Part shown: one piece after another, positions 30,501-36,090 of the stretch
How the letters are laid out: each line of letters starts with the position of its first letter
How positions within the stretch are numbered: position 1 is the stretch's first letter
Source of the DNA: JAHRAW01 sp963693025
GTDB taxonomy: Bacteria; Pseudomonadota; Gammaproteobacteria; Arenicellales; Poriferihabitantaceae
DNA length: 64,000 nucleotides
Assembly (NCBI GenBank): GCA_963693025.1
Contig: OY843749.1
Span: 434,001 to 498,000 of the forward strand
Reading direction: 5' to 3'
Program-made: the position numbers and the translations under genes
Notes under the pieces: model-generated
What the model was told of the DNA's origin: nothing
What the model saw: the letters and a program-made list of their open reading frames with translations, nothing else
Database searches by the model: none

Positions 30501-32394
30501 CGGCGGTGAGGCTGACGGTCTGCGGCGTGTTCCAGTTGGTGGTGGTGAAGGTCAAGGTGGCGGGGGCGAGCGTGACCGGCACAAAGGGGTTGGTGGCCGC
30601 CGCGCTGAGCGTCGGAGTGATGACCACGTTGCTACCGGGCACGCTGTTCAGTTGCGCGGTGTAGAAGGCGGAGCCGCCCTCGGTCAGCAGCAGGGTTTGC
30701 TCGGAGAAGCGCATCGCGGCGCGGTCGTTATCCAGAATCGTGATGGTGACGACGCCGGGGTCGGAGAACCCGGGACCGCTGGCGAGGCTCGGCGTGAGGC
30801 GGAATGACAAGTCTGCGGTGCCCATGCCGCCGTCGATGGTGGACACGGACACGCACTGCGGCGTCCCGACGGCGGTCAACGGCGGCAACGTCCCGCCGGT
30901 CGCCATCGGGGCGGGCAACGTGTAATGGTCGCTGGTGGCGCCGTTGGTGAAACCGGCGTTGTCCGGCGTCAGCAGAATGTTCAAAGGGCTCGTCGCGAGG
31001 TTAATGTCGGCGGGCGAGCGCACGACTTCCAAGCACACATCCGTCGCGCTCCCTTCAGCGAGGCGAAGCGCGGTTGGCGTCGTGAAGCGCAGCAGCGGCG
31101 CTTCTTGAACCGTCAGCGTGAAATCCGCAGCCGGACCCACGTCTTCCCCGAAACGCACGCGCTGCGAGATGACGACGCTGTCGGTGTCCCCGTCCTCATC
31201 CGGCAACGCCGTAACGGTAACCTGCTGCACCGTATTCCAGTTGGCTTTGGTGAAGGTCAGCGTGTCGGGGGTGAGCCTGGCGAGGGTGTCGCCGTCGTCA
31301 TCCATCGCGGCGCTGCCGGTGACGACCACGCTGCCGCCGGGTTGCAGCCAATCCGAGGCGAGGGCGACATCATAGGAGCCGCGCTGGTTTTCGCGCAAGG
31401 TCGCCGGGGTGCGGGCGATGGCGAGGACGGCGCCGATGCGGTCGTCGTCGATGATGTTGACGGTGAGGGTCTCGTTGACTATCGCGACATTCGCCACGGG
31501 ATTTGACGGGTTGTTAAAGGAATTGATGGCTGTCAGCCGGACGGTAAACTGCTCGTTGCCCTCGGGGTAAGCGTCATTCTCGAGGCCCATACTTTGGACA
31601 ACGGGGACAAAGTCGTTGCTGTGTTCTGCGTGGAGGCCGAATTGGAACGAACCGAGTCCGGATAAACCGTAGGCGTCAACGCCGCCGCCGCTCCCGCCGG
31701 CGTAGGTGGCGCTGCCGCTTATTCCCTGCGTGTTAAAGTAGAGGAAGTCGCCGCCGGTGTAACCGGGGGTTTCGTAGGTGACTCGGCGCATCGGCGGGTT
31801 CATTACTTGCACGCGTAAAGGGACCCCGGTGCCAATATCATCGCCCTCGCCGAAAGTTGCTGTATCACCAGCATGGTCCCAGCGAAGAATCGGGCGCTCC
31901 GGCGCCAGCCCGCTCACCGCCGGACCGACGCTGACCGAGGCGCCGCTCGCCGCGTGGGTGATGGTGAAGGGGTTGTCAATCGCATCGGCATCCACAATGC
32001 CGGTTACCGTGACCGACTGCGCGGTGTTGTAGTTGGCGGGGGTGAATGTCAGCGTCGCCGGCGAAATGGAAACCGCGCCGGCGCCGACGCTAATGGAAGG
32101 CGTAACCGTCACGTTGCCGCTGGGGGCGGTCTGCAACGTCACGCCATAACTGCCGGTCAGCCCTTCAACAACGAGATTCTGGGTTGTCGGGAAATTACCG
32201 TGAGTGTCCCGAGTAAACCCCGCCGAAATCACCACCCCCCCCGCCGTCTGGGCGAAGGCGGTTTGCGCGGTGAAGGTGGCAAGAAGAAGGGCGGCAAGCA
32301 AAGCCAGCCACCGGCGGCGAGGGTCAAGGTCTGGATTCATGGGGTCGTCTCGGGTCATGAGGTTGTGAGCCATTTCGGTTAGGGTAAATGCCAT
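24508..32394 (-). CDS. Giant autotransporter with Calx-beta-like repeats
   Basis: The protein has 2,628 residues. An N-terminal signal (RRRWLALLAALLLATFTAQTAFAQ, cleavage near 49) leads into a passenger with at least 14 copies of a motif like LTFTxxNWNTPQTVTV. Each copy sits in a unit of about 100-150 residues that often ends in TVxDDD, as in calcium-binding Calx-beta-type sandwiches. A helical linker (about 2140-2175) and a Gly-rich stretch follow. An outer-membrane barrel occupies about 2260-2628 and ends in the aromatic WLKGEVEF, typical of Bam substrates. It probably displays an adhesin on the cell surface. The start could instead be 32340 (MNPDLDPRRRW), giving a normal-length signal; the longer form would be an extended one. 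It is flanked on both sides by repeat units. Confidence 0.85.
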   Translation of the reverse strand: MAFTLTEMAHNLMTRDDPMNPDLDPRRRWLALLAALLLATFTAQTAFAQTAGGVVISAGFTRDTHGNFPTTQNLVVEGLTGSYGVTLQTAPSGNVTVTPSISVGAGAVSISPATLTFTPANYNTAQSVTVTGIVDADAIDNPFTITHAASGASVSVGPAVSGLAPERPILRWDHAGDTATFGEGDDIGTGVPLRVQVMNPPMRRVTYETPGYTGGDFLYFNTQGISGSATYAGGSGGGVDAYGLSGLGSFQFGLHAEHSNDFVPVVQSMGLENDAYPEGNEQFTVRLTAINSFNNPSNPVANVAIVNETLTVNIIDDDRIGAVLAIARTPATLRENQRGSYDVALASDWLQPGGSVVVTGSAAMDDDGDTLARLTPDTLTFTKANWNTVQQVTVTALPDEDGDTDSVVISQRVRFGEDVGPAADFTLTVQEAPLLRFTTPTALRLAEGSATDVCLEVVRSPADINLATSPLNILLTPDNAGFTNGATSDHYTLPAPMATGGTLPPLTAVGTPQCVSVSTIDGGMGTADLSFRLTPSLASGPGFSDPGVVTITILDNDRAAMRFSEQTLLLTEGGSAFYTAQLNSVPGSNVVITPTLSAAATNPFVPVTLAPATLTFTTTNWNTPQTVSLTAGENNGGFDTELRTITNTPGGGDIAGYGALSADSIPLTVLNNDELIFSNTGAFTLNEGGDPATVVLEMKSVPTGTVTLTPTGLPAAGAAGALTLDPPTVEFTVADWNVPRTVLVSAAHDFDNDNDTTTLAYASSGGGSGGDYATVAPITASIADDDEAALALNPDNNLNVIASTTGAYTVALATQPRGEVTVTPANDNPAAVTLNTGNADGTLVFTAANWNTPQPVTATAAGEDTIDDIATITHTVAGYGTYDGLPVPAITVTVVGQPRIVIEPARLTVTEGGVSHHTVRLGARPLLDNVIISQFNTNQRNLNRYHEANENTFARNFTVGSNLIFSPDNWHIPVSRSITTAQDANSADSYYQIRYEPTGSSTVPGRREYYGAAPAVFAMPIADDDPLEEQGITVSASGITINEGGAGTYTVSLTGVPPHGIPGFSVQPPLDSAGAVIVTPSTTNDPDSRLSVHPSTAALTFTAATWNTPQTVSVVSADNDEDTRRSDTVSITHELSGGIRTLAFADGVTDVFPEDHATSAGQVIGIDEPITIPTTDPRALRYGSAFDATTADVAVTIYNNDPNVVISTEPLRVNEGGASPTYTVELLGIPDGVATITPVYVAATPLAGGYLTIPEVRFTADNWQVTQTVGVTALDNGEGGEADRTFTVTHSATNYADDDIGEQQFTVTVVDDDVVGVLVSASALSVDEGEFTTYTVMLGDIPSEDVTITPAVAPDDSDLTLTPSGALVFTDATWNTPQVVTVAAAHDTARDTGEGGANNDDSANISHTAVSAGDDYNGASVGSVAVTVADDDVADVIAGGALFTADDKSVLEGDSASSLIYTIVLNSLPAADVVITPSASLSGELTLPDALTFTDANWNVRQTVSITAAPGRDDSLEHVTLMVTHSVSGGDYNSETIPPVEVTITNDTPGVLVGGVDNLRIDEGGETDTYTIVLASDPRGLVTVTPAHGPGTGAADLTFTPAALVFDATNWAMAQMVTVGTVGDVIDDGDLTQTITHAISGAATATGESYEGIDATQPAGPFNVTIIENDVAEILVLTEAGGPLPNSGLNIINADGTLIYGVALATQPAGDGTVVVSLTASQGEITPATLTFTAASQDDWLTRKLVTVTVAERQADDFTLQVRHTSSSDDAPEYAALSTSVGVGVASPRITSTRALSTGSGGGGSGTPADPRVVRPGETLTIELDINTHLEGNLTVAFEVVRMDGDTPTYLPTLNPSPVVFMPEANPTGANLPLGALDVVIPAGAAGDYEIRMTSLTGPGATVGGVPIPMPAGAFYTIRVPGPDLTFTPESITAAANFGEGTDMDYSVRLSELPTGDVTVMIASSNADNLMVSDATLTFSDSNWNQPVQVALMSPPDAPASTAGSFTIAHTASGANYGDVTKAFQVTVNQAGITFAPLGFSLNPGESKIYTIVLETPPSADVLVTPSTVPPDVVSVTLTPASALTFTAIAGNWSMPQTVTVTATADFTPDTYPDGIGLSHAVTGASNYADYFRNGVLTMPEFMVRPSPTAALDELNRVILPEIVRAMADQQTGAIARRIRQAKLGEGGGGGASLSFAGQSTLEGIAATQADAAVNTDGIDFQRALGGSEFVMPLSAAADGNGGFGVGAGGGGFGAGGLHNATFWGGGDHRELGGESGALDWEGTLFSVNLGFDARVRPDLLTGLLVTHSEADIEFAGGINGGGDYDLTHTGVNPYLGWSARDGRLDMWATAGFGSGEIEATFDNDPDESYKTDISTQMLGIGGSGTWFHFGKTEMRLKAEAFVTKTDVDKTDDYMAREVDANRLRFALEGNHKQTTATGGELNRNAEIGIRSDTGDGETGSGIEVGGGIQYTNQARGVTLSGNARALFGHSGEYDDWGISAHLNLSPGKDGQGLSLSLTPTYGNSSSRMSEVWDEGIRSSAGAGSSSSASTLGSGSTTADSKLEANLRANLSYGLTTHPITPYTQLTLGKTQSYRLGLKYQKTPHLNLNLYTNHQNNQGVWLKGEVEF

Positions 32395-32444
32395 TATGCT
32401 TGTCTCTGGTTGGGTTCGTCAATAGGGTGGGGGGGCAAAAAGCC

Positions 32445-32640
32445 TGTCATTCTCGAACGGTAGAAAATAGGGAGCCGATAGGCGACCATATTTTCTTCGA
32501 TTCGGGAATCTCCCTAAGGCTAGCGTGGACTTTGGCGAAGACCGTGCCAATCTTAGGGAGATTCCCGAGGTCGTAAGTGTCCGTAAGCCGCCGCAAGAAG
32601 AAGCGCGGCGGCAAACGGTCACTAACGCTCGAGAATGACG
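32445..32640. repeat. Interspersed palindromic repeat, complete unit, C+A modules
   Basis: This 196-bp unit is oriented opposite to most, with the C hairpin (GAAAATAGGGAGCC/GGCGACCATATTTTC) on the left and the A hairpin on the right. The left terminus has one change (TGTCATTCTCG). It occupies most of 32395-32651 upstream of the autotransporter, so it may overlap that gene's promoter. Confidence 0.92.
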
Positions 32641-32651
32641 AGTTGTGGCCG

Positions 32652-32786
32652 TCATTCTTCGCCGTGCGTGGCGGCATCCCGCTCGGATTCCTCTTCGCGC
32701 CGCGCGCCCAAATAAGCGCCGACCAACAACACGACGACCAAAGGCACGACCGCCACCCATGTGGCGACGACTGCTGCGTTTATCAT
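32652..32786 (-). CDS. Small single-pass membrane protein (44 residues)
   Basis: The predicted protein has one hydrophobic helix (AAVVATWVAVVPLVVVLLVGAYLGA) and a charged tail (RREEESERDAATHGEE). A paralog of the same length, differing at few positions, is at 33852-33986, which supports both as real genes. It is preceded by a copy of the shared promoter-leader cassette (32787-32828). The function is unknown. The stop codon lies in a CGTCATTCT stretch resembling the repeat terminus. Confidence 0.6.
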   Translation of the reverse strand: MINAAVVATWVAVVPLVVVLLVGAYLGARREEESERDAATHGEE

Positions 32787-32828
32787 TTTGGTTTCCGTGA
32801 GTGTTAAGAGGGTGATTTTACCTGATTG
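32787..32828 (-). promoter_or_regulatory. Shared promoter-leader cassette, copy 1
   Basis: On the minus strand it reads AATCAGGTAAAATCACC..., a -10-like TAAAAT, then AACACTCACGGAAACC with a GGAAA ribosome binding site just before the ATG. Four more copies lie at 33201, 33757, 34431 and 35135, each directly upstream of a small gene. Confidence 0.6.
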
Positions 32829-32837
32829 GCAAGCCAC

Positions 32838-33200
32838 TTATAAACCCGCCGTCCCAAACCCCACAATGGCCGCCAGTATCACCGCCAACGTCGGCACGAC
32901 AAAAGTCAGCGTTAACTTCCAATGCCGGTCGCCGTTTTCTTTCACGGCGACGACGCTGTCTTTCAGGGCGAGGATGCTTTCTTTCAGGACGGCAATGTCT
33001 GTTTTTACCTCAGCGAATTCCGTCTTGGTCACCATATCGGCGATATCCGCTTTGGTGACCATATCGGCAATATCCGCCTTAGTCACAATATCGCCCTGCC
33101 GCTCGGCAATGATGTGACTAATCACCTCAGCCTGTACGCGCTCCATACCCACCTCCTCCATCTTCTTGGCGGCGGTTAGCGTGTCAAAAGCAAGATTCAT
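32838..33200 (-). CDS. DUF1640-like coiled-coil membrane protein (120 residues)
   Basis: The N-terminal domain FDTLTAAKKMEEVGMERVQA (5-24) with SHIIAERQG resembles bacterial DUF1640 proteins. A middle coiled-coil segment contains two nine-residue TKADIADMV repeats. A C-terminal membrane helix (LTLTFVVPTLAVILAAIVGF) follows. The same N-terminal domain, nearly base for base, occurs in the genes at 33253-33756 and 34661-35134. DUF1640/CCDC90 proteins are known as trimeric coiled-coil membrane proteins; their bacterial role is unclear. The shared leader precedes it. Confidence 0.72.
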   Translation of the reverse strand: MNLAFDTLTAAKKMEEVGMERVQAEVISHIIAERQGDIVTKADIADMVTKADIADMVTKTEFAEVKTDIAVLKESILALKDSVVAVKENGDRHWKLTLTFVVPTLAVILAAIVGFGTAGL

Positions 33201-33246
33201 CGGGTGTTCTCCGTGGGTGTTGAGGGGGTGATTTTACTTGATTGGC
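33201..33246 (-). promoter_or_regulatory. Shared promoter-leader cassette, copy 2
   Basis: It has the same layout as copy 1 with small changes (AAGTAAAATCACC; ACACCCACGGAGAACACCCG before the ATG at 33200). The ribosome binding site GGAGAA is better here than in the other copies. Confidence 0.6.
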
Positions 33247-33252
33247 GGCGGC

Positions 33253-33756
33253 TTACACACCCGGTAATTTTATCAAAATCTGTATAATCGCCACCGTAGC
33301 CCCTACCATAGCCAGCAATATCGTCAGCATCGCCGGCATCAGAAAAAACAGTATTACCTTCTTCTGCCAGTCGCTACTTTCTTTCAGGGATTTGATGTCG
33401 CCTTTTAACTCAAACATGACTTCTTTCATATCAGCCATGACTGCTTTCATATCAGCCATGTCTGCTTTCATATCAGCCATGTCTGCTCTAAATTCCGCTC
33501 TGGTTATCAAATCAGCAATATCCGCCTTGGTTAGAAAATCAGCAATGTCCGCTTTGGTTATAAAATCAGCAATGTCCGCCTTGGTTACCATATCAGCGAT
33601 ATCCGCTTTGGTCACCATATCGGCGATATCCGCCTTAGTCACAAGACCGCCCTGCCTTTCAGCAATGATGTGACTAATCACCTCAGCCTGCACGCGCTCC
33701 ATACCCACCTCCTCCATCTTCTTGGCGGCGGTGAGCGTGTCAAAAGCAAGATTCAT
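33253..33756 (-). CDS. DUF1640-like coiled-coil membrane protein with nine-residue repeats (167 residues)
   Basis: It has the same N-terminal domain as its neighbours (FDTLTAAKKMEEVG). About five TKADIADxx repeats (residues 39-80) follow, then three seven-residue ADMKADM-type repeats (about 90-110), and a C-terminal membrane helix (VILFFLMPAMLTILLAMVGATVAI). The repeat arrays are encoded by 27-bp (33515-33649) and 21-bp (33426-33488) tandem repeats. The predicted shape is an elongated coiled-coil stalk fixed in the inner membrane. The leader cassette lies immediately upstream. Confidence 0.72.
   Translation of the reverse strand: MNLAFDTLTAAKKMEEVGMERVQAEVISHIIAERQGGLVTKADIADMVTKADIADMVTKADIADFITKADIADFLTKADIADLITRAEFRADMADMKADMADMKAVMADMKEVMFELKGDIKSLKESSDWQKKVILFFLMPAMLTILLAMVGATVAIIQILIKLPGV
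33426..33488. repeat. 21-bp in-frame tandem repeat (3 units)
   Basis: Three units of TCATATCAGCCATGACTGCTT (approximate) encode heptads of MADMKAD type in the coiled coil of the gene at 33253-33756. Confidence 0.8.
33515..33649. repeat. 27-bp in-frame tandem repeat (about 5 units)
   Basis: Units spaced exactly 27 bases (starts at 33515, 33542, 33569, 33596, 33623) encode nine-residue TKADIADMV-type repeats. Copies differ by a few bases. Confidence 0.8.
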
Positions 33757-33800
33757 TGGGTGGTTTCCGTGAGTGTTGAGGGGTTGATTTTACCTGATTG
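33757..33800 (-). promoter_or_regulatory. Shared promoter-leader cassette, copy 3
   Basis: CAGGTAAAATCAACCCCTCAAC... leads through CACGGAAACCACCCA into the ATG at 33756. It is almost identical to copies 4 and 5. Confidence 0.62.
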
Positions 33801-33804
33801 TGGT

Positions 33805-33840
33805 GGCGGCGGCAAACGGATACTAACGCTCGAGAGACGA
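33805..33840. repeat. Fragment of repeat A module end
   Basis: GGCGGCGGCAAACGGATACTAACGCTCGAGA is a broken end of an A-type repeat without its partner half. It lies between small genes. Confidence 0.7.
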
Positions 33841-33851
33841 GACTGTGGTGG

Positions 33852-33986
33852 TCATTCGTCGCCATGCGTGGCGGTGTCCTGCTCAGATTCCCCTTCCCGC
33901 CGAGCCCCCAAATAAGCGCCGACCAACAACACGATGACCAGAGGGATTACTGCGACCCATGTGGCGACGACTGCTGCGGTTATCAT
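33852..33986 (-). CDS. Small single-pass membrane protein (44 residues), paralog
   Basis: This gene is the same length as the one at 32652-32786 and encodes a near-identical hydrophobic helix (AAVVATWVAVIPLVIVLLVGAY) and acidic tail (EGESEQDTATHGDE). Its start codon overlaps the stop of the upstream 61-residue gene (ATGA), so it is translated as part of a two-gene unit. The function is unknown. Confidence 0.6.
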   Translation of the reverse strand: MITAAVVATWVAVIPLVIVLLVGAYLGARREGESEQDTATHGDE

Positions 33987-34168
33987 AGTGGTTTCCTCGG
34001 GGTGATGCCGCTCGCTAACAAAAGCAGAATGCCGCCGGCGGCGATGAGCGCGGCGGCGCCGATGTTCCGATTACCAAAAGCCCCATCGAGAACCGCCGCG
34101 GTGATTATTGCAACGGCTACATGTGACGCGCCTCGGCGCACGAGTTCTAAATCGTAACCGATTTTCAT
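33983..34168 (-). CDS. Small hydrophobic protein (61 residues), unknown function
   Basis: It starts MKIGYDLELVRRGASHVAVA and has two hydrophobic stretches (AVAIITAAVLDGAF and AAALIAAGGILLLLASGI). It is coupled by a four-base overlap to the following 44-residue membrane protein. No leader cassette precedes it; an AT-rich TTAAAAT lies 20 bases upstream. It resembles no family I can name. Confidence 0.55.
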   Translation of the reverse strand: MKIGYDLELVRRGASHVAVAIITAAVLDGAFGNRNIGAAALIAAGGILLLLASGITPRKPL

Positions 34169-34207
34169 GGGGGGGGAGTGTAGCATTTTAAGGGTTGTGG
34201 GGTGGGA

Positions 34208-34231
34208 AAGCCTAACGCTCGAGAATGACGA
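34208..34231. repeat. Isolated repeat terminus
   Basis: CCTAACGCTCGAGAATGACGAG is a single terminus with no attached hairpins, lying just past the stop of the next small gene. Confidence 0.7.
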
Positions 34232-34235
34232 GTAA

Positions 34236-34430
34236 TCAATTCGACCCAACTTGCAAGCCATACATATAACCCACCCCCGCCGCCCAAAACGCCACAATCA
34301 TCACCAGTATCAAAATCGATATCCATATCACGGCAACCAGGGTATAAAACAGCTGGTCAAGGTTTTTTTTCAAGGCGGCGATTTCGGTTTTCAAGGCGGC
34401 GAATTCGGCGTTGGGTTTGTCAGAATTCAT
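34236..34430 (-). CDS. Small coiled-coil/membrane protein (64 residues)
   Basis: A short predicted coiled coil (NAEFAALKTEIAALKKNLDQ) is followed by one long membrane helix (LVAVIWISILILVMIVAFWAA). It lacks the DUF1640 N-terminal domain but has the same promoter-leader cassette directly upstream (34431-34475), which ties it to the cluster. Confidence 0.6.
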   Translation of the reverse strand: MNSDKPNAEFAALKTEIAALKKNLDQLFYTLVAVIWISILILVMIVAFWAAGVGYMYGLQVGSN

Positions 34431-34475
34431 TGGGTGGTTTCCGTGAGTGTAAGACGCTTGATTTTACCTGATTTG
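34431..34475 (-). promoter_or_regulatory. Shared promoter-leader cassette, copy 4
   Basis: AAATCAGGTAAAATCAAGCG... then ACACTCACGGAAACCACCCA leads directly to the ATG at 34430. The middle part differs from copies 3 and 5; the -10-like and ribosome-binding parts are kept. Confidence 0.6.
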
Positions 34476-34483
34476 CGGGCAAC

Positions 34484-34651
34484 TTATAAACCCGCCGACA
34501 CCTTCATGGACGCCTGCCCCGCCAAAAACCCAAACTGGTAAATAATCACCAGCCCAATCGACCACGCCAACATGCTCATAGCCAGCATTATCTTCCAATA
34601 CCGGTCATGGCGCTTTTTCCACTCTTTGCTGTCGATTTCTGTTTCAGTCAT
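34484..34651 (-). CDS. Small membrane protein (55 residues)
   Basis: A charged N-terminus (MTETEIDSKEWKKRHDRYWK) is followed by one hydrophobic helix (IMLAMSMLAWSIGLVIIYQF) and a short tail. It starts 10 bases after the stop of the long DUF1640-like gene at 34661-35134, with AGAAAGAAG just before the ATG, so both probably share a transcript. The function is unknown. Confidence 0.55.
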   Translation of the reverse strand: MTETEIDSKEWKKRHDRYWKIMLAMSMLAWSIGLVIIYQFGFLAGQASMKVSAGL

Positions 34652-34660
34652 GGCTTCTTT

Positions 34661-35134
34661 CTATGAACCCGCCGACGTCCCCGGAAGTTCAACCCCCAAA
34701 GCAATCGCCAATACCATCAGCAACAGCGGCACCATAAAACCCATTGTTATCGTCCAATATGTTCTAACGTTTTGGCTCAAGGTTTTGATGTCGCCTTTTA
34801 CCTCAGCGAATTTCTCAGCGAATTCCGCCTTGGTTACACAATTAGCGATGTCCGCCTTAAGGATAGCGATGTCCGCCTTGGTCGCCATATCAGCGATGTC
34901 CGCCTTGGTCGCCATATCAGCGATGTCCGCCTTAGTCGCCATATCAGCGATGTCCGCCTTGGTCGCCATATCAGCGATGTCCGCCTTGGTCGCCATATCA
35001 GCGATGTCCGCCTTAGTCACCAAATCACCCTGCCGCTCGGCAATGATATGACTAAGCACCTCAGCCTGTACGCGCTCTATACCAACCTCCTCCATCTTCT
35101 TGGCGGCGGTGAGCGTGTCAAAAGCAAGATTCAT
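34661..35134 (-). CDS. DUF1640-like coiled-coil membrane protein with long repeat stalk (157 residues)
   Basis: It has the same N-terminal domain as the other members (FDTLTAAKKMEEVGIERVQA). About six TKADIADMA repeats (38-93) encoded by a 27-bp tandem array follow, then a further coiled coil (KAEFAEKFAEVKGDIKTLSQ) and a C-terminal membrane helix (GFMVPLLLMVLAIALGV). It is the first gene of the cluster, with a leader cassette upstream. The repeat copy number differs from its paralogs, which suggests expansion by slippage. Confidence 0.72.
   Translation of the reverse strand: MNLAFDTLTAAKKMEEVGIERVQAEVLSHIIAERQGDLVTKADIADMATKADIADMATKADIADMATKADIADMATKADIADMATKADIAILKADIANCVTKAEFAEKFAEVKGDIKTLSQNVRTYWTITMGFMVPLLLMVLAIALGVELPGTSAGS
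34866..35027. repeat. 27-bp in-frame tandem repeat (6 units)
   Basis: Units start at 34866, 34893, 34920, 34947, 34974 and 35001, each near GCGATGTCCGCCTTGGTCGC. Several are identical. They encode the TKADIADMA stalk and are a likely site of copy-number change. Confidence 0.88.
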
Positions 35135-35180
35135 TGGGTGGTTTCCGTGAGTGTTGAGGGGGTGATTTTACCTGATTTGC
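35135..35180 (-). promoter_or_regulatory. Shared promoter-leader cassette, copy 5
   Basis: GCAAATCAGGTAAAATCACC, then CCTCAACACTCACGGAAACC and the ATG at 35134. This copy is the upstream boundary of the cluster. Nothing is recognised from 35181 to 35318. Confidence 0.62.
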
Positions 35181-35318
35181 GGCAAAAACAAGGGGATTTC
35201 GTGTACGTCCTTGCCGAACGGCGAAAATATACATCATCGGAAGGCGGGTTGGCAAGGGTGGTGGAGGGGGGAATCGGGTGTTGTGTAGTCCCAACGCCGC
35301 CGACTCCGTCATTCCCCC

Positions 35319-35972
35319 CTACCCCCCCCGAACCTCCCTCAACCGCCCCTTCGTCCCAACATCCACCCACCGCCCACCATAAACCTCACCACTAACCCGC
35401 CGACCAACAATCCCCCGCCGAATAACCGAAACCAAAGGAAACCGCTCCGCCGCAAACCCATCAAACGCCCGGCGGCGAAAGCAGCCTATGCCGGCATAAG
35501 TCCAACTCGGCAACTCGCCCAACACAACCCCGCCATCCACCAACCCAAAATCCCCTTCAGGATTATGCGGCGGGTTTTCCACCAGCACCAAATGCATATC
35601 GCAACCCGCCCCCACCCGCAGCCCGGCGAAGTCAAAGTCACAAAAAACATCCCCATTGATTACGATAAACGGCTCACTCAACAACCCCAACGCATTCACA
35701 ACCCCGCCGCCCGTCTCCAACGCACCGTCCGGCTCTTCGGAATAACGCACGCGCAACCCGAACCGTTTGCCGTCTCCGAGGTGGTCGCGGATTTGTTCGC
35801 CTAGCCATGCGAGGTTGATGACGACTTCGGTGAAGCCTTGCGTTGCCAGCCGGTCTAGGTGGTGTTCCAGCAGGGTTTTTTTGCCTACTTGGAGTAGGGT
35901 TTTGGGGGTGGAGTCGGTTAGGGGGCGGAGGCGGTTTCCGCGTCCGGCGGCTAGGATTAAGGCGGTTGGCAT
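35319..35972 (-). CDS. Nucleotidyltransferase, MurU-like
   Basis: The 217-residue sugar-phosphate nucleotidyltransferase has the signature LILAAGRGNRLRPLTDSTPK (4-23) and the metal/sugar site INGDVF near residue 106. The short length with no hexapeptide domain resembles MurU, which makes UDP-MurNAc from MurNAc-1-phosphate in cell-wall recycling; a mannose-1-phosphate guanylyltransferase is the alternative. The start at 35972 is chosen because the six residues upstream (MTSTIK) come from the adjoining repeat terminus. The last ~70 codons are Gly/Val-rich and G/T-rich. Confidence 0.75.
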   Translation of the reverse strand: MPTALILAAGRGNRLRPLTDSTPKTLLQVGKKTLLEHHLDRLATQGFTEVVINLAWLGEQIRDHLGDGKRFGLRVRYSEEPDGALETGGGVVNALGLLSEPFIVINGDVFCDFDFAGLRVGAGCDMHLVLVENPPHNPEGDFGLVDGGVVLGELPSWTYAGIGCFRRRAFDGFAAERFPLVSVIRRGIVGRRVSGEVYGGRWVDVGTKGRLREVRGG

Positions 35973-35984
35973 TTTGATAGTACT

Positions 35985-36090
35985 CGTCATTCTCGAGCGT
36001 TAGTGTCCGTTGTCGCCGCGCTTTTTCTTTTAAGCGGCGGCTTACCGGACACTTGCGTCCTCGGGAATCTCCCTAAGGTTGGCACGGACT
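35985..36090. repeat. Repeat half unit, A module
   Basis: It has the terminus, an A hairpin, the CTCGGGAATCTCCCTAAG arm and the first core bases (GGCACGGACT). It stops exactly where the lipB stop codon begins (minus strand TGA at 36093-36091). The other half is missing. Confidence 0.9.

Noticed and set aside
25852..32382. Many plus-strand frames opposite the autotransporter
   Set aside because: They are compositional mirrors of the DDD- and Thr/Val-rich repeats. The minus strand is one uninterrupted frame with signal peptide and barrel.
34866..35027. Possible CRISPR-like array (evenly spaced repeats)
   Set aside because: The 27-base units are contiguous with no unique spacers and keep an open reading frame encoding TKADIADMA repeats. 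No cas genes are nearby.
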